Shown here: one piece after another, positions 18,123-27,604 of the stretch
How positions within the stretch are numbered: the first letter of the stretch is position 1
Layout of the letters: every line of letters starts with the position of its first letter
Assembly: GCF_937129525.1 (NCBI RefSeq)
Contig: NZ_CAKZNK010000145.1
Span: 1 to 54,621, forward strand
Reading direction: 5' to 3'
DNA from: an uncultured Chloroflexus sp.
Lineage (GTDB): Bacteria > Chloroflexota > Chloroflexia > Chloroflexales > Chloroflexaceae
Length of the DNA: 54,621 bases
The notes under the pieces: model-generated
Told to the model about the DNA's origin: nothing
Database searches by the model: none
The model's input: only the letters and a program-made list of their open reading frames with translations
Translations under genes and position numbers: made by a program

Positions 18123-19370
18123 ATGGCACGTACCATGGCACGCACCATTGTCGGCATAGATGTTGGCACAAGCAAAATCTGCACCATCGTCGGCCAGGTC
18201 GGTGATGGGCGGCGGCTCAATATTCTCGGAGTGGGGATGGTGCCCAGCCGTGGGATTGACAAGGGCGTGGTGGTCAATATCGATGATGCGGCGACGGCAA
18301 TCGAAGCCAGTCTGGAAAAGGCCGAGCGCGCGAGTGGCCTGCGTATCAACCATGCTTTTGTCGGTGTTGCCGGGCGACATGTTTCATCACTCAACAGCCG
18401 GGGAGTGGCGGCAGTGCAGAACTCTGATGGGATTACGCGGCAAGATGTGGCGCGCGCCATTGAAGCTGCCCAGGCCGTCACGTTGCCGACTCAACGTGAA
18501 ATCATTCATATCATTCCACGCGCTTATATCATCGATGGGAATGATGGCATTCGTGACCCGATTGGCATGAGTGGCACGCGCCTTGAAGTCGAGACGCACA
18601 TCATTACCGGCGAGACGATGGCGATACAGAACCTGATCCGTAGCGTCGAGCGGGCAGGCGTGCAGATCGATGACCTGGTGTTGCAGCCGCTGGCTGCGGC
18701 GGAAGCCGTGCTCAGCGATGACGACAAAGAGCGGGGAGTCATGCTGATCGACATCGGCGGCGCGACGACCGATCTGGCCATCTTTGCTCAGGGCGGTGTG
18801 TGGCATACCGGGGTCATTCCGGTAGGAGGACAACATTTTACCAACGATATTGTCTACGTGTTGCATACGCCACACAACACTGCCGAATACCTGAAATTGC
18901 GCTACGGCAGCGCACTAGCCGGCAATCCACCCGCTCCTGGTGATGAGAGCGATCTGATCGATGCCGAGACGCTAACGGTGGGTGAAAAGCAGCAGATCAG
19001 CGCCTACCTGCTCAAACAGGTCTTGCAAGCCCGCGCCGAGGAGTTGATCGAGCTGATCGTTGCTGAAGCGCGGCGCAGCGGCTATGAAGGTATGCTGCCG
19101 GCAGGCATTGTGTTAACTGGCGGTGGCGCACAGTTGAGCCGGTTTGACGATCTGTTGCGCGAGGATTTGGGATTGCCGGTGCGGATTGGCATTCCGGGTG
19201 GATTGGGTGGATTAACCGATGCGCTCGACTCACCGGCATACGCAACTGCTGTTGGGCTTTTACGATGGGGAATGCGCTATGGTGGGCGGCCACCTGAGCA
19301 GTCTTCATCTCAAGATACTGGTTCAATATACGAGCGCTTCCGCCGCTGGTTGCGCGAGCTTTTGCCATAA
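18123..19370 (+). CDS. ftsA: Cell division protein FtsA
   Basis: FtsA is an actin-like ATPase that tethers FtsZ to the membrane. 415 residues from the ATG at 18123, which has GAGGAT upstream; the open frame extends upstream over the ftsQ end but with no homology. Motifs: VGIDVGTSKICTIVG (phosphate 1, about 10-24), the SHS2 insert with VGVAGRHVSSLNSRG, MLIDIGGATTDLAIFAQGG (phosphate 2, about 207) and GIVLTGGGAQLSRFDDL (adenosine). The C-terminus FRRWLRELLP is an amphipathic helix suited to membrane tethering. Immediately upstream of ftsZ. Confidence 0.95.
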   Translation: MARTMARTIVGIDVGTSKICTIVGQVGDGRRLNILGVGMVPSRGIDKGVVVNIDDAATAIEASLEKAERASGLRINHAFVGVAGRHVSSLNSRGVAAVQNSDGITRQDVARAIEAAQAVTLPTQREIIHIIPRAYIIDGNDGIRDPIGMSGTRLEVETHIITGETMAIQNLIRSVERAGVQIDDLVLQPLAAAEAVLSDDDKERGVMLIDIGGATTDLAIFAQGGVWHTGVIPVGGQHFTNDIVYVLHTPHNTAEYLKLRYGSALAGNPPAPGDESDLIDAETLTVGEKQQISAYLLKQVLQARAEELIELIVAEARRSGYEGMLPAGIVLTGGGAQLSRFDDLLREDLGLPVRIGIPGGLGGLTDALDSPAYATAVGLLRWGMRYGGRPPEQSSSQDTGSIYERFRRWLRELLP

Positions 19371-19394
19371 ACTCACCACTAAGGAGGTTTACCG

Positions 19395-20570
<1,176 letters not shown>

Positions 20571-20609
20571 TCCTGATTGTCAACCGGTGGAAGCGAGGGG
20601 TAGTAACGC

Positions 20610-20634
20610 GCGGGCAGGTGAGGAACCTGCCCGC
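20610..20634. terminator. Hairpin between convergent ftsZ and cysS
   Basis: A perfect 10-base stem (20610-20619 with 20625-20634) around a five-base loop lies between the ends of ftsZ (plus) and the CysS-like gene (minus). The following bases are only moderately T-rich. Its place between convergent genes suggests a shared terminator. Confidence 0.65.
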
Positions 20635-20645
20635 TTGTCGTGTTG

Positions 20646-21863
20646 TCACGAGGAAGGTAGCGCGTTGTCGCTCAGTGTGAAGCCAAACATCAGGGCCAGA
20701 TCACGCATACTCTCCTGGGCTGCGCTAACATTACGCCCTTCGGTGGCAGCTTCGCAGATTGTATTGGCCATCGCGTGCAACGTCGCCAGTGCTGCCGGGG
20801 TGTCAAGATCGTCATCCATTGCTGTGATCACATCCTGCCGGCCCCGACTGAGATCGAGAGGACTATGCTCGCCGCCAGTGACGGTTAACGCTCGCCGTAA
20901 ATCGGCGGCGTACTGTTCATAGCGGGTGAGAGCATCGCGACGATAATCAAACTCTTCGCGATAGTGTTCGCTGAGCAGATACCAGCGGATCGCGTCCGGA
21001 TGGTGCTGACGCAACGCATCGCGCGCGAAGACCAGATTGCCGAGCGATTTACTCATTTTCTCGCCGTCGAGCCAGACCAGGCCGACATGCATCCAGTAAC
21101 GCGCGAAAGGTTTCTTCCCGGTTGCGGCCTCGCTCTGAGCGATTTCACACGAATGATGGGGGAAGATCAGGTCGGCTCCACCGCCGTGGATATCAATCTG
21201 ATCGCCGAGGTAACGCTTTGACATCGCGCTACACTCGATATGCCAGCCCGGTCGCCCCAATCCCCAAGGACTCTCCCATTTTGGTTCATCGGGGTTGCCA
21301 CGCTGCCAGAGCACGAAATCGAGCGGATCGCGCTTGTTGGGATCATTGGGATTGTTTCCGCGCTGATTGGCGATTGCCAGTAATTCGGCATAACCCATGC
21401 GCGCCATTCGACCGAAATCGGGATCGGTTTGAATGCTGAAATAGACATTTCCATCGACGACATAGGCGAAACCGAGTTCGATCAGACGCTCGATAATCGG
21501 GATCATCGTGCCGATCTCTTCGCTCACCCGCGGGAAGAAGGTGGGTGGCAGAATATTCAGGCCGGCACAATCGGCGCGTAACTGGGCAATCTGTCGTTCG
21601 GCCAGCTCATACCAGTTGACTCCGTCGCGCCGGGCGCGCTCAAAGAGCGGATCGTCAACGTCGGTCACATTTTGACAATAGCGCACCGTCGCGCCGTGCC
21701 ATTGCAGGTAGCGCACCAGTACGTCGAAGACGATAAACGTGCGCGCGTGCCCCATGTGGGTGGTGTCATAGGGGGTCACCCCACAGACGTAGAGTGTCAC
21801 CGGACGATCGGTTGGAATGGTAAACGGTTCCCGGATCCGTGACAGCGTATTAAAGAGCTGCAT
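20646..21863 (-). CDS. cysS: Short cysteinyl-tRNA synthetase / MshC-like cysteine ligase
   Basis: A class I synthetase-fold enzyme activating cysteine with ATP. Motifs: zinc Cys in YVCGVTPYD, HIGH-equivalent HMGH, GRPGWHIECSAM and FPHHSCEIAQSE (zinc ligands), and the KMSKS loop. At about 405 residues it lacks much of the C-terminal tRNA-binding region of standard CysRS (about 460) and matches MshC in length. Segments such as QNVTDVDDPLFERARRDGV, the TPYDxTHxGHA stretch and GGGADLIFPHH are also strongly MshC-like (mycothiol cysteine ligase). Function as tRNA synthetase is the default call; ligation to another amine is a real alternative. ATG 21863 is chosen over 21872 because AAAGGA lies nine bases upstream of it but directly abuts the other. 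Confidence 0.8.
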   Translation of the reverse strand: MQLFNTLSRIREPFTIPTDRPVTLYVCGVTPYDTTHMGHARTFIVFDVLVRYLQWHGATVRYCQNVTDVDDPLFERARRDGVNWYELAERQIAQLRADCAGLNILPPTFFPRVSEEIGTMIPIIERLIELGFAYVVDGNVYFSIQTDPDFGRMARMGYAELLAIANQRGNNPNDPNKRDPLDFVLWQRGNPDEPKWESPWGLGRPGWHIECSAMSKRYLGDQIDIHGGGADLIFPHHSCEIAQSEAATGKKPFARYWMHVGLVWLDGEKMSKSLGNLVFARDALRQHHPDAIRWYLLSEHYREEFDYRRDALTRYEQYAADLRRALTVTGGEHSPLDLSRGRQDVITAMDDDLDTPAALATLHAMANTICEAATEGRNVSAAQESMRDLALMFGFTLSDNALPSS

Positions 21864-21963
21864 GGAATGCATTCCTTTACTGATGCCATCATATGGTGGC
21901 CAGAGCGACTCTTTACTGTTATGGTATCACTAATTGGGAGATTGGTACACGATCACAGGAGTG

Positions 21964-21984
21964 AGGGGTGGCATTGCCACCCCT
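21964..21984. terminator. Short hairpin after the SH3 lipoprotein gene
   Basis: A nine-base perfect stem (21964-21972 with 21976-21984) with a three-base loop, seven bases past the stop of the minus-strand lipoprotein gene. No T-run follows on the minus strand, so it may be a transcript-stabilising hairpin rather than a true intrinsic terminator. Confidence 0.5.
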
Positions 21985-21990
21985 AATTGT

Positions 21991-22422
21991 TTATGGCGTC
22001 GCCACCGGCACCAGAGCGGCGATTTCGGGCGCAACGTCGAGCACTGCTGCTGACATCCAGCCGGTTTGTCCATCAGAGAGACGAACGATATACCAGTTGG
22101 CGCGTTGCCCTTCCAGCACAACTTCGGTATCGGATGGAACAACGGTGATGACAGCGAAGTCGGTACCGGGACCGCTGCGCAGGTTGGCGGTGACGTTGAC
22201 CCGTCCGGTCAGGCGGGCAGTGGTTGGGGTAGCGGTAGCCGGTGGCGCGAGAATGATCGTTACCGGCGACCGGGCTGGCTGGGGTGTTACCGGCGTAACG
22301 GTTGGCAGTGGCGCTAACGTGGGAAAGGGACTGGGTGTAGGCGGGAGCGCTGCTGCCAGATCGATACAGCCTGTAAGCAGCAGTAAACAACTTATCCAGA
22401 GAATGGGAAAGCGCAATTGCAT
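21991..22422 (-). CDS. SH3-domain lipoprotein
   Basis: A 143-residue exported protein. The N-terminus is a lipoprotein signal: a hydrophobic stretch ending in the lipobox LLTGC (Cys about 19), which would be lipidated by Lgt, encoded at 25315. A Pro/Thr-rich linker (about 25-65) leads to a bacterial SH3 (SH3b) domain with NVTANLRSGPGTDFAVI and GWMSAAVL. SH3b domains usually bind peptidoglycan or other cell-wall material. The start is the ATG at 22422, because the signal peptide begins there; the open frame continues upstream without sense. Function beyond wall association is unknown. Confidence 0.8.
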   Translation of the reverse strand: MQLRFPILWISCLLLLTGCIDLAAALPPTPSPFPTLAPLPTVTPVTPQPARSPVTIILAPPATATPTTARLTGRVNVTANLRSGPGTDFAVITVVPSDTEVVLEGQRANWYIVRLSDGQTGWMSAAVLDVAPEIAALVPVATP

Positions 22423-22614
22423 AACGGTGTTCCGTAACCGGTTAGTACTCTCGCAGGTATTATAGCAGGTGAGGTTGCTTCTCTGAAAGAGAAAAAACCT
22501 GAGGATCTGGCAGGGCGTATCGGTGCTAAAGCGGATGTAACGTGTTGCCGGCAGAGAGAATATCCCTTTCCTCGCCGCAAGGAAAGGTGCGTGCAGGCGT
22601 AGCTTCTCTCTGAC

Positions 22615-22648
22615 AGAAAAAAGCGTCTGTGACATTGCACAGACGCTT
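22615..22648 (-). terminator. Intrinsic terminator of the tRNA unit
   Basis: An 11-base perfect stem (22621-22631 with 22638-22648) and six-base loop, followed on the minus strand by a run of Ts (22615-22620). It lies eight bases after the 3' end of tRNA-Pro, a textbook rho-independent terminator. Confidence 0.9.
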
Positions 22649-22656
22649 CAACGCAA

Positions 22657-22733
22657 TGGTCGGGGCGAGTGGATTTGAACCACCGACCTCCGCGACCCGA
22701 ACGCGGCGCTCTACCAGGCTGAGCCACGCCCCG
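22657..22733 (-). tRNA. tRNA-Pro (anticodon CGG)
   Basis: Reading the minus strand, a full cloverleaf is visible: a seven-base acceptor stem CGGGGCG pairing with CGCCCCG, D-arm GGCTCAGCCTGGTAGAGC, anticodon stem CCGCG/CGCGG around TTCGGGT (anticodon CGG), and the T-loop GGTTCAAATCC. The 3' CCA is encoded. It is the second gene of a two-tRNA transcript and is followed by a strong terminator. Confidence 0.96.
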
Positions 22734-22758
22734 CGACCCCTGAATTGTAGTCGCACCG

Positions 22759-22846
22759 TGGTGCCGAAGGTGGGACTTGAACCCACACGGGGGTTGATCC
22801 CCAGCGGTTTTTGAGACCGCCGCGTCTGCCATTCCGCCACTTCGGC
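22759..22846 (-). tRNA. tRNA-Leu (anticodon CAA)
   Basis: An 88-base class II tRNA on the minus strand with acceptor stem GCCGAAG/CTTCGGC, anticodon stem GCGGT/ACCGC around CTCAAAA (anticodon CAA), a long variable arm (stem GGGG/CCCC) as expected for leucine, T-arm GTGGGTTCAAGTCCCAC and encoded CCA. It is 25 bases upstream of tRNA-Pro and shares its promoter. Confidence 0.96.
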
Positions 22847-22858
22847 GCGACAACGCAG

Positions 22859-22887
22859 ATTATATCAGCCATCGCCTCGTTCGTCAA
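22859..22887 (-). promoter_or_regulatory. Promoter of the tRNA-Leu/tRNA-Pro unit
   Basis: On the minus strand TTGACG (22882-22887), a 17-base spacer and a perfect TATAAT (22859-22864). Transcription would start about six to eight bases before the 5' end of tRNA-Leu, typical for stable-RNA promoters. Confidence 0.8.
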
Positions 22888-23016
22888 GGCGCTAGCGGCT
22901 GGTGTGGCAGTGGAATGACCGCCTGGACATGCCCGAAACGACCGCTGTCGGCTGACGAGAGTCGGCTCTCACAGGGATAAAGCAAGCCATTGGAGCAATG
23001 CGCTGCCACGCACAGT

Positions 23017-23025
23017 GGTATAATT
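23017..23025 (+). promoter_or_regulatory. Extended -10 promoter before the kinase gene
   Basis: TG one base before a perfect TATAAT (23020-23025), 34 bases before the kinase ATG. A -35 (TTGGAG, 22991) is too far away at 23 bases, so recognition would rely on the extended -10. Confidence 0.5.
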
Positions 23026-23058
23026 GCTCTAGCGCATAGGGCGATGAAGTAGCGCGCG

Positions 23059-24432
23059 ATGTTTGCACACGAACGGCTTGCAGACAATCTGACCGTGCGG
23101 GGCAGCAACGACTCCTATACCATCCTCAACATCATCGGGCGAGGAGGAATGGGGGCGGTCTATCGTGTGCGTCGCGTCAGCGATGGCAGTATCTGGGCGC
23201 TCAAAGAGATGCGGCCTGTTGATCCGTTGAGCGCCGAGGAAGTGAATGAAGCGCGCCAGCTCTTCTTGCAAGAGGCTGAGTTGTTGGGATCGCTGTCTTT
23301 CCCGAATCTGCCGGTTGTCATCGATCTGTTCGAGTATGAAGGTCGTCCAACGTTGGTGATGGAGTTTGTTCCCGGCAAGACGCTGGAAGCACTCATCCAT
23401 GAAGCTAACGCGCCGATGCTCGAACAACAGGTAATCGGTTACGGTATCCAGCTCTGCCGGGTATTGCACTACCTCCACACTCGCCAGCCGCCGATCATCT
23501 ATCGTGATTTGAAGCCGTCGAATGTGATTCTAACGCCTGAGGGTGTATTGAAACTGATCGATTTCGGCGTGGCCCGCAAGCACAAGTTCGGGCAAAAGAA
23601 AGATACTGTTGCGATGGGATCGGCAGGGTATGCGCCGCCAGAACAGTATGGCAAGGAGCAGACCGATGCGCGCTCAGATATCTATGCGCTTGGCGCAACG
23701 CTGCTGCATTTGCTGACGGCGATTCCGCCGATGCCGTTGCAACCGCCGCGCAAAGGTGAAATCACCCGGATCAATCGCTCGGTGACACCGGCAACTGAAG
23801 CGATCATCATTCGAGCGATGAACCTTGATCGCAAGCAGCGCTTTGCCAGTTGCGCCGAGCTTGAGCAGGCGCTGCATAAATGTCTGAAGGCCCCCTTTGT
23901 TGACCCGACCCTCCGTATGGCGCCGCTGCCTCCGGCGAAATCGTCGGTTGCGACGCCGCCACCGATAGTTCCGCAACCATCCGCTATGCCGGCACAAGGT
24001 GTGGTATGCGAGCAGTGTGGGCGCTTGAACAAGCCACAGGCGCGTTTCTGCGCCGGTTGCGGCACTGCGCTGTCACACGGGGCGCCGGTTGCAGTAGCTC
24101 AGCCGGCATTGCCGCCGGCTCGCCTGATTGTGCGCTCTCCCTACCGCAAGTGGGAGATGACACTCAATCACGTACCGGTGCGGATTGGGCGGCGCGATCC
24201 GCGTCGTTCCCATTTCCCTGAATTAGATCTGGCCGAACACGACCGCGGGATCGCTTCGCGGCTGCATGCTATCATCGAGCGGCGTGGCGATCACTATACG
24301 CTCACCGATCAGAACAGCACTAACGGCACGCGGATAAACGGTAAACCAATTCCGCCCCATGTGCCGCAACGTCTTAAATCGGGTGATCTGATTTCGATTG
24401 GTGAGGTGGAGATGGAGTTCCAGTGGAACTGA
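23059..24432 (+). CDS. Ser/Thr protein kinase with zinc ribbon and FHA domain
   Basis: A soluble Hanks-type kinase of 457 residues. The kinase domain (about 18-275) has the Gly loop IGRGGMGAVY (26-35), ATP Lys49 (ALKEM), a catalytic loop YRDLKPSN (Asp150, Asn155; HRD His replaced by Tyr) and DFG (LIDFGVAR). A Pro-rich linker is followed by a Cys4 zinc ribbon (CEQCGRLNKPQARFCAGCG, about 315-335) and a C-terminal FHA domain (about 375-455) with RIGRRD, SRLHA and NSTNGTRING, which binds phosphothreonine. There is no membrane helix or PASTA repeat, unlike PknB. The stop overlaps the purQ start by ten bases. Targets are unknown. Confidence 0.93.
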   Translation: MFAHERLADNLTVRGSNDSYTILNIIGRGGMGAVYRVRRVSDGSIWALKEMRPVDPLSAEEVNEARQLFLQEAELLGSLSFPNLPVVIDLFEYEGRPTLVMEFVPGKTLEALIHEANAPMLEQQVIGYGIQLCRVLHYLHTRQPPIIYRDLKPSNVILTPEGVLKLIDFGVARKHKFGQKKDTVAMGSAGYAPPEQYGKEQTDARSDIYALGATLLHLLTAIPPMPLQPPRKGEITRINRSVTPATEAIIIRAMNLDRKQRFASCAELEQALHKCLKAPFVDPTLRMAPLPPAKSSVATPPPIVPQPSAMPAQGVVCEQCGRLNKPQARFCAGCGTALSHGAPVAVAQPALPPARLIVRSPYRKWEMTLNHVPVRIGRRDPRRSHFPELDLAEHDRGIASRLHAIIERRGDHYTLTDQNSTNGTRINGKPIPPHVPQRLKSGDLISIGEVEMEFQWN

Positions 24433-25187
24433 AAGCGCTCATTTTACGTGCTCCTGGCATCAATCGTGACGCTGATGCAGCGCTGGCCTGCGAGTTAGCC
24501 GGCGCTCGTCCCGAACGGATTCACGTCAATCGTCTGGCCGAAGGATCGGTTCGCCTGTCCGACTATGCCTTACTGGTGATCCCAGGCGGTTTTTCCTACG
24601 GCGATCACCTGGGCGCCGGTCGCTTGCTCGCAGTTGATTTGATCCATCGCCTCGGCGAAGAACTCGAACGATTCGTCGCTGATGGTCGTCCCGTGATCGG
24701 GATTTGCAACGGGTTTCAGGTACTGGTGAAGGCCGGTTTGCTCCCCGGCCCATTGCGTCAACCGCCGCGGGTGACGTTGACGAACAATGAGTCGGGTCAG
24801 TTTGAGTGTCGCTGGGTGCAACTGGAAGCAGTCTCGAATAGCCGTTGTCACTTCACTCGCGCGATCGAACGGCCCATCGAGGTGCCGGTCGCGCACGGCG
24901 AGGGGCGGATCGCCGCCCGCGATGAGGCCACGCTGGCCGAGCTGGAGGAGCAGGGTTTGATTGCGTTGCGGTATGTGGGTGAGGGCTATCCGGCTAATCC
25001 TAATGGTTCGCCATACAATATCGCCGGGCTGTGTAATGCCCAGGGTAACGTACTGGGTCTGATGCCGCATCCTGAAAACGCAGTATTGCCGTATCAGCAT
25101 CCGCGCTGGACGCGCGAACCGGCTCGATCTGAGGGTGACGGTTTGCAGATCTTCCGTAATGCGGTGCGGTATGCGGCTTCGCTGTAG
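24423..25187 (+). CDS. purQ: Phosphoribosylformylglycinamidine synthase subunit PurQ
   Basis: PurQ is the class I glutamine amidotransferase that supplies ammonia to PurL in the fourth step of purine synthesis. 254 residues, longer than the roughly 225 of Bacillus-type PurQ. Motifs: LILRAPGINRDADAAL at the start, IPGGFSYGDHLGAG, the nucleophile Cys in GICNGFQVLVKAGLLPG (about 98-114), VAHGEGRI and the His/Glu pair in MPHPENAV. The start is GTG 24423, ten bases inside the kinase gene. purL and purS are not in the window. Confidence 0.94.
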   Translation: MELKALILRAPGINRDADAALACELAGARPERIHVNRLAEGSVRLSDYALLVIPGGFSYGDHLGAGRLLAVDLIHRLGEELERFVADGRPVIGICNGFQVLVKAGLLPGPLRQPPRVTLTNNESGQFECRWVQLEAVSNSRCHFTRAIERPIEVPVAHGEGRIAARDEATLAELEEQGLIALRYVGEGYPANPNGSPYNIAGLCNAQGNVLGLMPHPENAVLPYQHPRWTREPARSEGDGLQIFRNAVRYAASL

Positions 25188-25314
25188 TGTCAGCCGAGAT
25201 AATTGCGTCCATTCATCTATCAGACAATTCTGCCTGTTGCGGCGGCTGTTTGCGCGTCGTACCCTTTGGCGCGGTCGCATACACTCACCGTGACAACAAC
25301 CGATTGGCATAACT

Positions 25315-26217
25315 ATGGTGCTCTATCCACCTGACGATCCGTTCTTGATCAGCTTTACGCTGTTCGGTTTTCCGATTGTGGTGCGCTGGTACGGCGCAAT
25401 CATCATGACCGGCGCGCTGATCGCGGCGCTCCTGGCTTCACGGCGGGCAGTTGCTCGTGGCTACCATCCCGATCACGTCTGGAATCAGTTGATGCTGGGG
25501 CTGATTCTGGGCATTGCCGGCGCTCGTATCTACTATGTGATCTTCGAGTGGGAACGCTTTGCGCCGAACCCCTGGAGCGCGTTCAATCTCACCACCGGCG
25601 GGATTGCCATTCACGGCGCGATTATCGGCGCGCTGCTCTCGACCGTCATCTATACGCGCTACGCAAAATTACCTTACTGGGACTGGCTCGATGTCTGCGT
25701 GCCCGGTTTCTTGCTGGCCCAGAGCATCGGTCGTTGGGGCAATTTTTTCAACCAGGAGGCCTACGGTCGCCCAACCGATTTGCCGTTTGGTTTGCGGATC
25801 GATCCCGAATATCGATTGCCGCCGTACAATGATCTGACCACCTACCCGATTACGACCCTCTTCCATCCAACGTTTCTCTACGAATCGGTCTGGAATGCAG
25901 TCGGAGTTGCCATTTTGCTCTGGCTTGACCATCGATTTGGTCGGCTGGCGCCGCCGGAGCGTCGGCGGCTCAATCCGGGCGACCTGCTCTTCTTGTATGG
26001 GATTATCTATTCGAGCGGTCGCTGGTGGATCGAAGGCTTGCGCACCGATAGCCTCTGCGCAAACGGGATTGGTGGTTCGTGCGAGGAGAGTATTCGGGTT
26101 GCCCAACTGGTGAGTGTGCTGGCGATTGTGATCTGCGCGATCTTGCTCTTTATCAATCATCGCCGGCCATTTTCCACTATGCTGAACAAATCGGTGAGCG
26201 AAGCTCCGGTAGACTGA
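25315..26217 (+). CDS. lgt: Prolipoprotein diacylglyceryl transferase Lgt
   Basis: Lgt moves diacylglycerol from phosphatidylglycerol to the lipobox Cys of prolipoproteins, in the cytoplasmic membrane. 300 residues with about seven membrane helices. The family pattern is clear: VRWYGAIIMTGAL, GARIYYVIFEW, TTGGIAIHGAIIGAL (His/Gly region, about 95-109), the signature QSIGRWGNFFNQEAYGRPT (about 138-156) and GRWWIEGLRTDSL. The ATG at 25315 follows a 127-base gap after purQ. A strong terminator follows. The SH3 lipoprotein at 21991 is a likely client. Confidence 0.96.
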   Translation: MVLYPPDDPFLISFTLFGFPIVVRWYGAIIMTGALIAALLASRRAVARGYHPDHVWNQLMLGLILGIAGARIYYVIFEWERFAPNPWSAFNLTTGGIAIHGAIIGALLSTVIYTRYAKLPYWDWLDVCVPGFLLAQSIGRWGNFFNQEAYGRPTDLPFGLRIDPEYRLPPYNDLTTYPITTLFHPTFLYESVWNAVGVAILLWLDHRFGRLAPPERRRLNPGDLLFLYGIIYSSGRWWIEGLRTDSLCANGIGGSCEESIRVAQLVSVLAIVICAILLFINHRRPFSTMLNKSVSEAPVD

Positions 26218-26282
26218 CATCACGCAGGATCGTTGCCGGTTACCTGCATGTATTAGTGGCTGGTTGCAGCAGTCGTTTTGGC

Positions 26283-26321
26283 GCCTGGGGTGTGATAGAC
26301 GCATTTCACCCCAGGCTTTTT
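26283..26321 (+). terminator. Intrinsic terminator after lgt
   Basis: A perfect 10-base stem (26283-26292 with 26307-26316) around a 14-base loop, followed by TTTTT (26317-26321). It lies 65 bases after lgt. Confidence 0.85.
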
Positions 26322-26379
26322 GTGCTGGTTGTACGCTGGCGTAACGCTGTACATCCCGCGATCTGTGGGTAAACCGGTT

Positions 26380-27426
26380 TTACCCTTCGCGTCCCAACAG
26401 GCGGTAGTATAAATCGCGGAAGCCTTCACCAAGCGGCCCGTAACCGAATTGAGCGACTACTTTCGCTCGACCGTGCTCGCCAAACTGTCGACGCAACGCC
26501 GCATCTTCGCCAAGAATGCGCACCTTTTCGGCGTAGCCGGCCACGTCATCGCGCGCAACCAGAAAGCCATTCAAGCCGTCATCAACCACCTCCGGCAGCG
26601 CGGCGACATTGGTTGTCACCACCGGACGACCGCAAGCCAGCGCCTCGGCGGGCGCAATGCCGAACCCTTCCAGCCGCGAAGGGAAAAGCAGGATGTCGCA
26701 ACTCTGGTAGGCTGCGACCAGACCGGCCCGATCGGGCGAGCCAATCGGGATCATGCGCGGGTGAGGCGGGCCGGCGTCGCGGCCTTGAAAGCCGCCAGTG
26801 TAGTAGAGGATGTAGTCGGCAGGCAGGCGATCCATAATCTTTGGCAGCAGATCGAAGCCTTTGCGTCGGGTGCGATTGCCGACAAACAACAGGCGAATCC
26901 GCGCATCCGATGGCGGCAGACCATCGTCGCGGCGCGACAGACCTGGTGGCGGCACGAAGACATCGGTGTCGATACCGTCATAGATCAGCACAGTGTCTCG
27001 GCGGCCATAGGTTGCGGTTACCATGCGCTGTGTGAAGCGGCTGACACAAACAACTGCATCAGCGTAAGCAATCGACAGACCGTCGTAGCGCGACTCAACC
27101 AGGCGGTAAAAGAGACGTTGGGCAAACGAACTGTACGGTTGCAGATCGGGATCGGTCGTAAGATGGTGAACGGTCGTAACCACTGGCCGGTCGTAGCCAC
27201 GCAGGCTGAAGGCCACCCGCGAGCGGCCTTGCACGATGTCGAAGCGTCGCACCACGTCGGCAGGCAACGCGCGCGGGATGAGCATCGGCGCGAAGTTGTA
27301 CAGTTCTGGGAGTCGCACCAGCTCAGGCGCAAGACCGGCGCGTTTGACGGCACGAGTAATGTTCTGAATGCCGAAATCGACACCACCGCGACCGAGCGGC
27401 GAGATGTAGAGTGGACGAAGCGTCAT
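26380..27426 (-). CDS. Glycosyltransferase family 4 (GT-B)
   Basis: A soluble or peripheral sugar transferase of about 348 residues. The C-terminal half carries the GT4 donor site: LLFVGNRTRRKGFDLLPK, then the E-x7-E motif in RLEGFGIAPAEALACGRPVVTT and AALPEVVDDGLNGFLV. The N-terminal acceptor domain begins LYISPLGRGGVDFGIQN. I choose the ATG at 27426 (M-T-L-R-P) because the Rossmann-like strand starts there; an ATG at 27489 is possible. The gene stands alone on the minus strand, converging on lgt; no other glycan-pathway genes are near, so the acceptor cannot be guessed. Confidence 0.88.
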   Translation of the reverse strand: MTLRPLYISPLGRGGVDFGIQNITRAVKRAGLAPELVRLPELYNFAPMLIPRALPADVVRRFDIVQGRSRVAFSLRGYDRPVVTTVHHLTTDPDLQPYSSFAQRLFYRLVESRYDGLSIAYADAVVCVSRFTQRMVTATYGRRDTVLIYDGIDTDVFVPPPGLSRRDDGLPPSDARIRLLFVGNRTRRKGFDLLPKIMDRLPADYILYYTGGFQGRDAGPPHPRMIPIGSPDRAGLVAAYQSCDILLFPSRLEGFGIAPAEALACGRPVVTTNVAALPEVVDDGLNGFLVARDDVAGYAEKVRILGEDAALRRQFGEHGRAKVVAQFGYGPLGEGFRDLYYRLLGREG

Positions 27427-27604
27427 AGTCTGTTCCAGATGCTTGATGATCAAAGGGAGCCGGCTCTGACTGCGTGAGCCGGCATGCATGCCATACCTTC
27501 CACAATATTGATCCATCCTGATATACCTACCGCTGTCAGGCTGGCATCGCGCGTTGGGGCAGGTCGGGTTGTCCGGTCACCGAAATGTGCTGGCGCAGCC
27601 ATGG

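Noticed and set aside
22549-22615. Nested inverted repeats (CCTTTCCT/AGGAAAGG within GAGAGAA/TTCTCTC) as a small RNA gene
   Set aside because: Possible structure, but it lies just past the tRNA terminator and has no promoter of its own that I can define.
26449-27477. Long plus-strand frame of 342 codons
   Set aside because: It is antisense to a clear GT4 glycosyltransferase and has no recognisable motifs.
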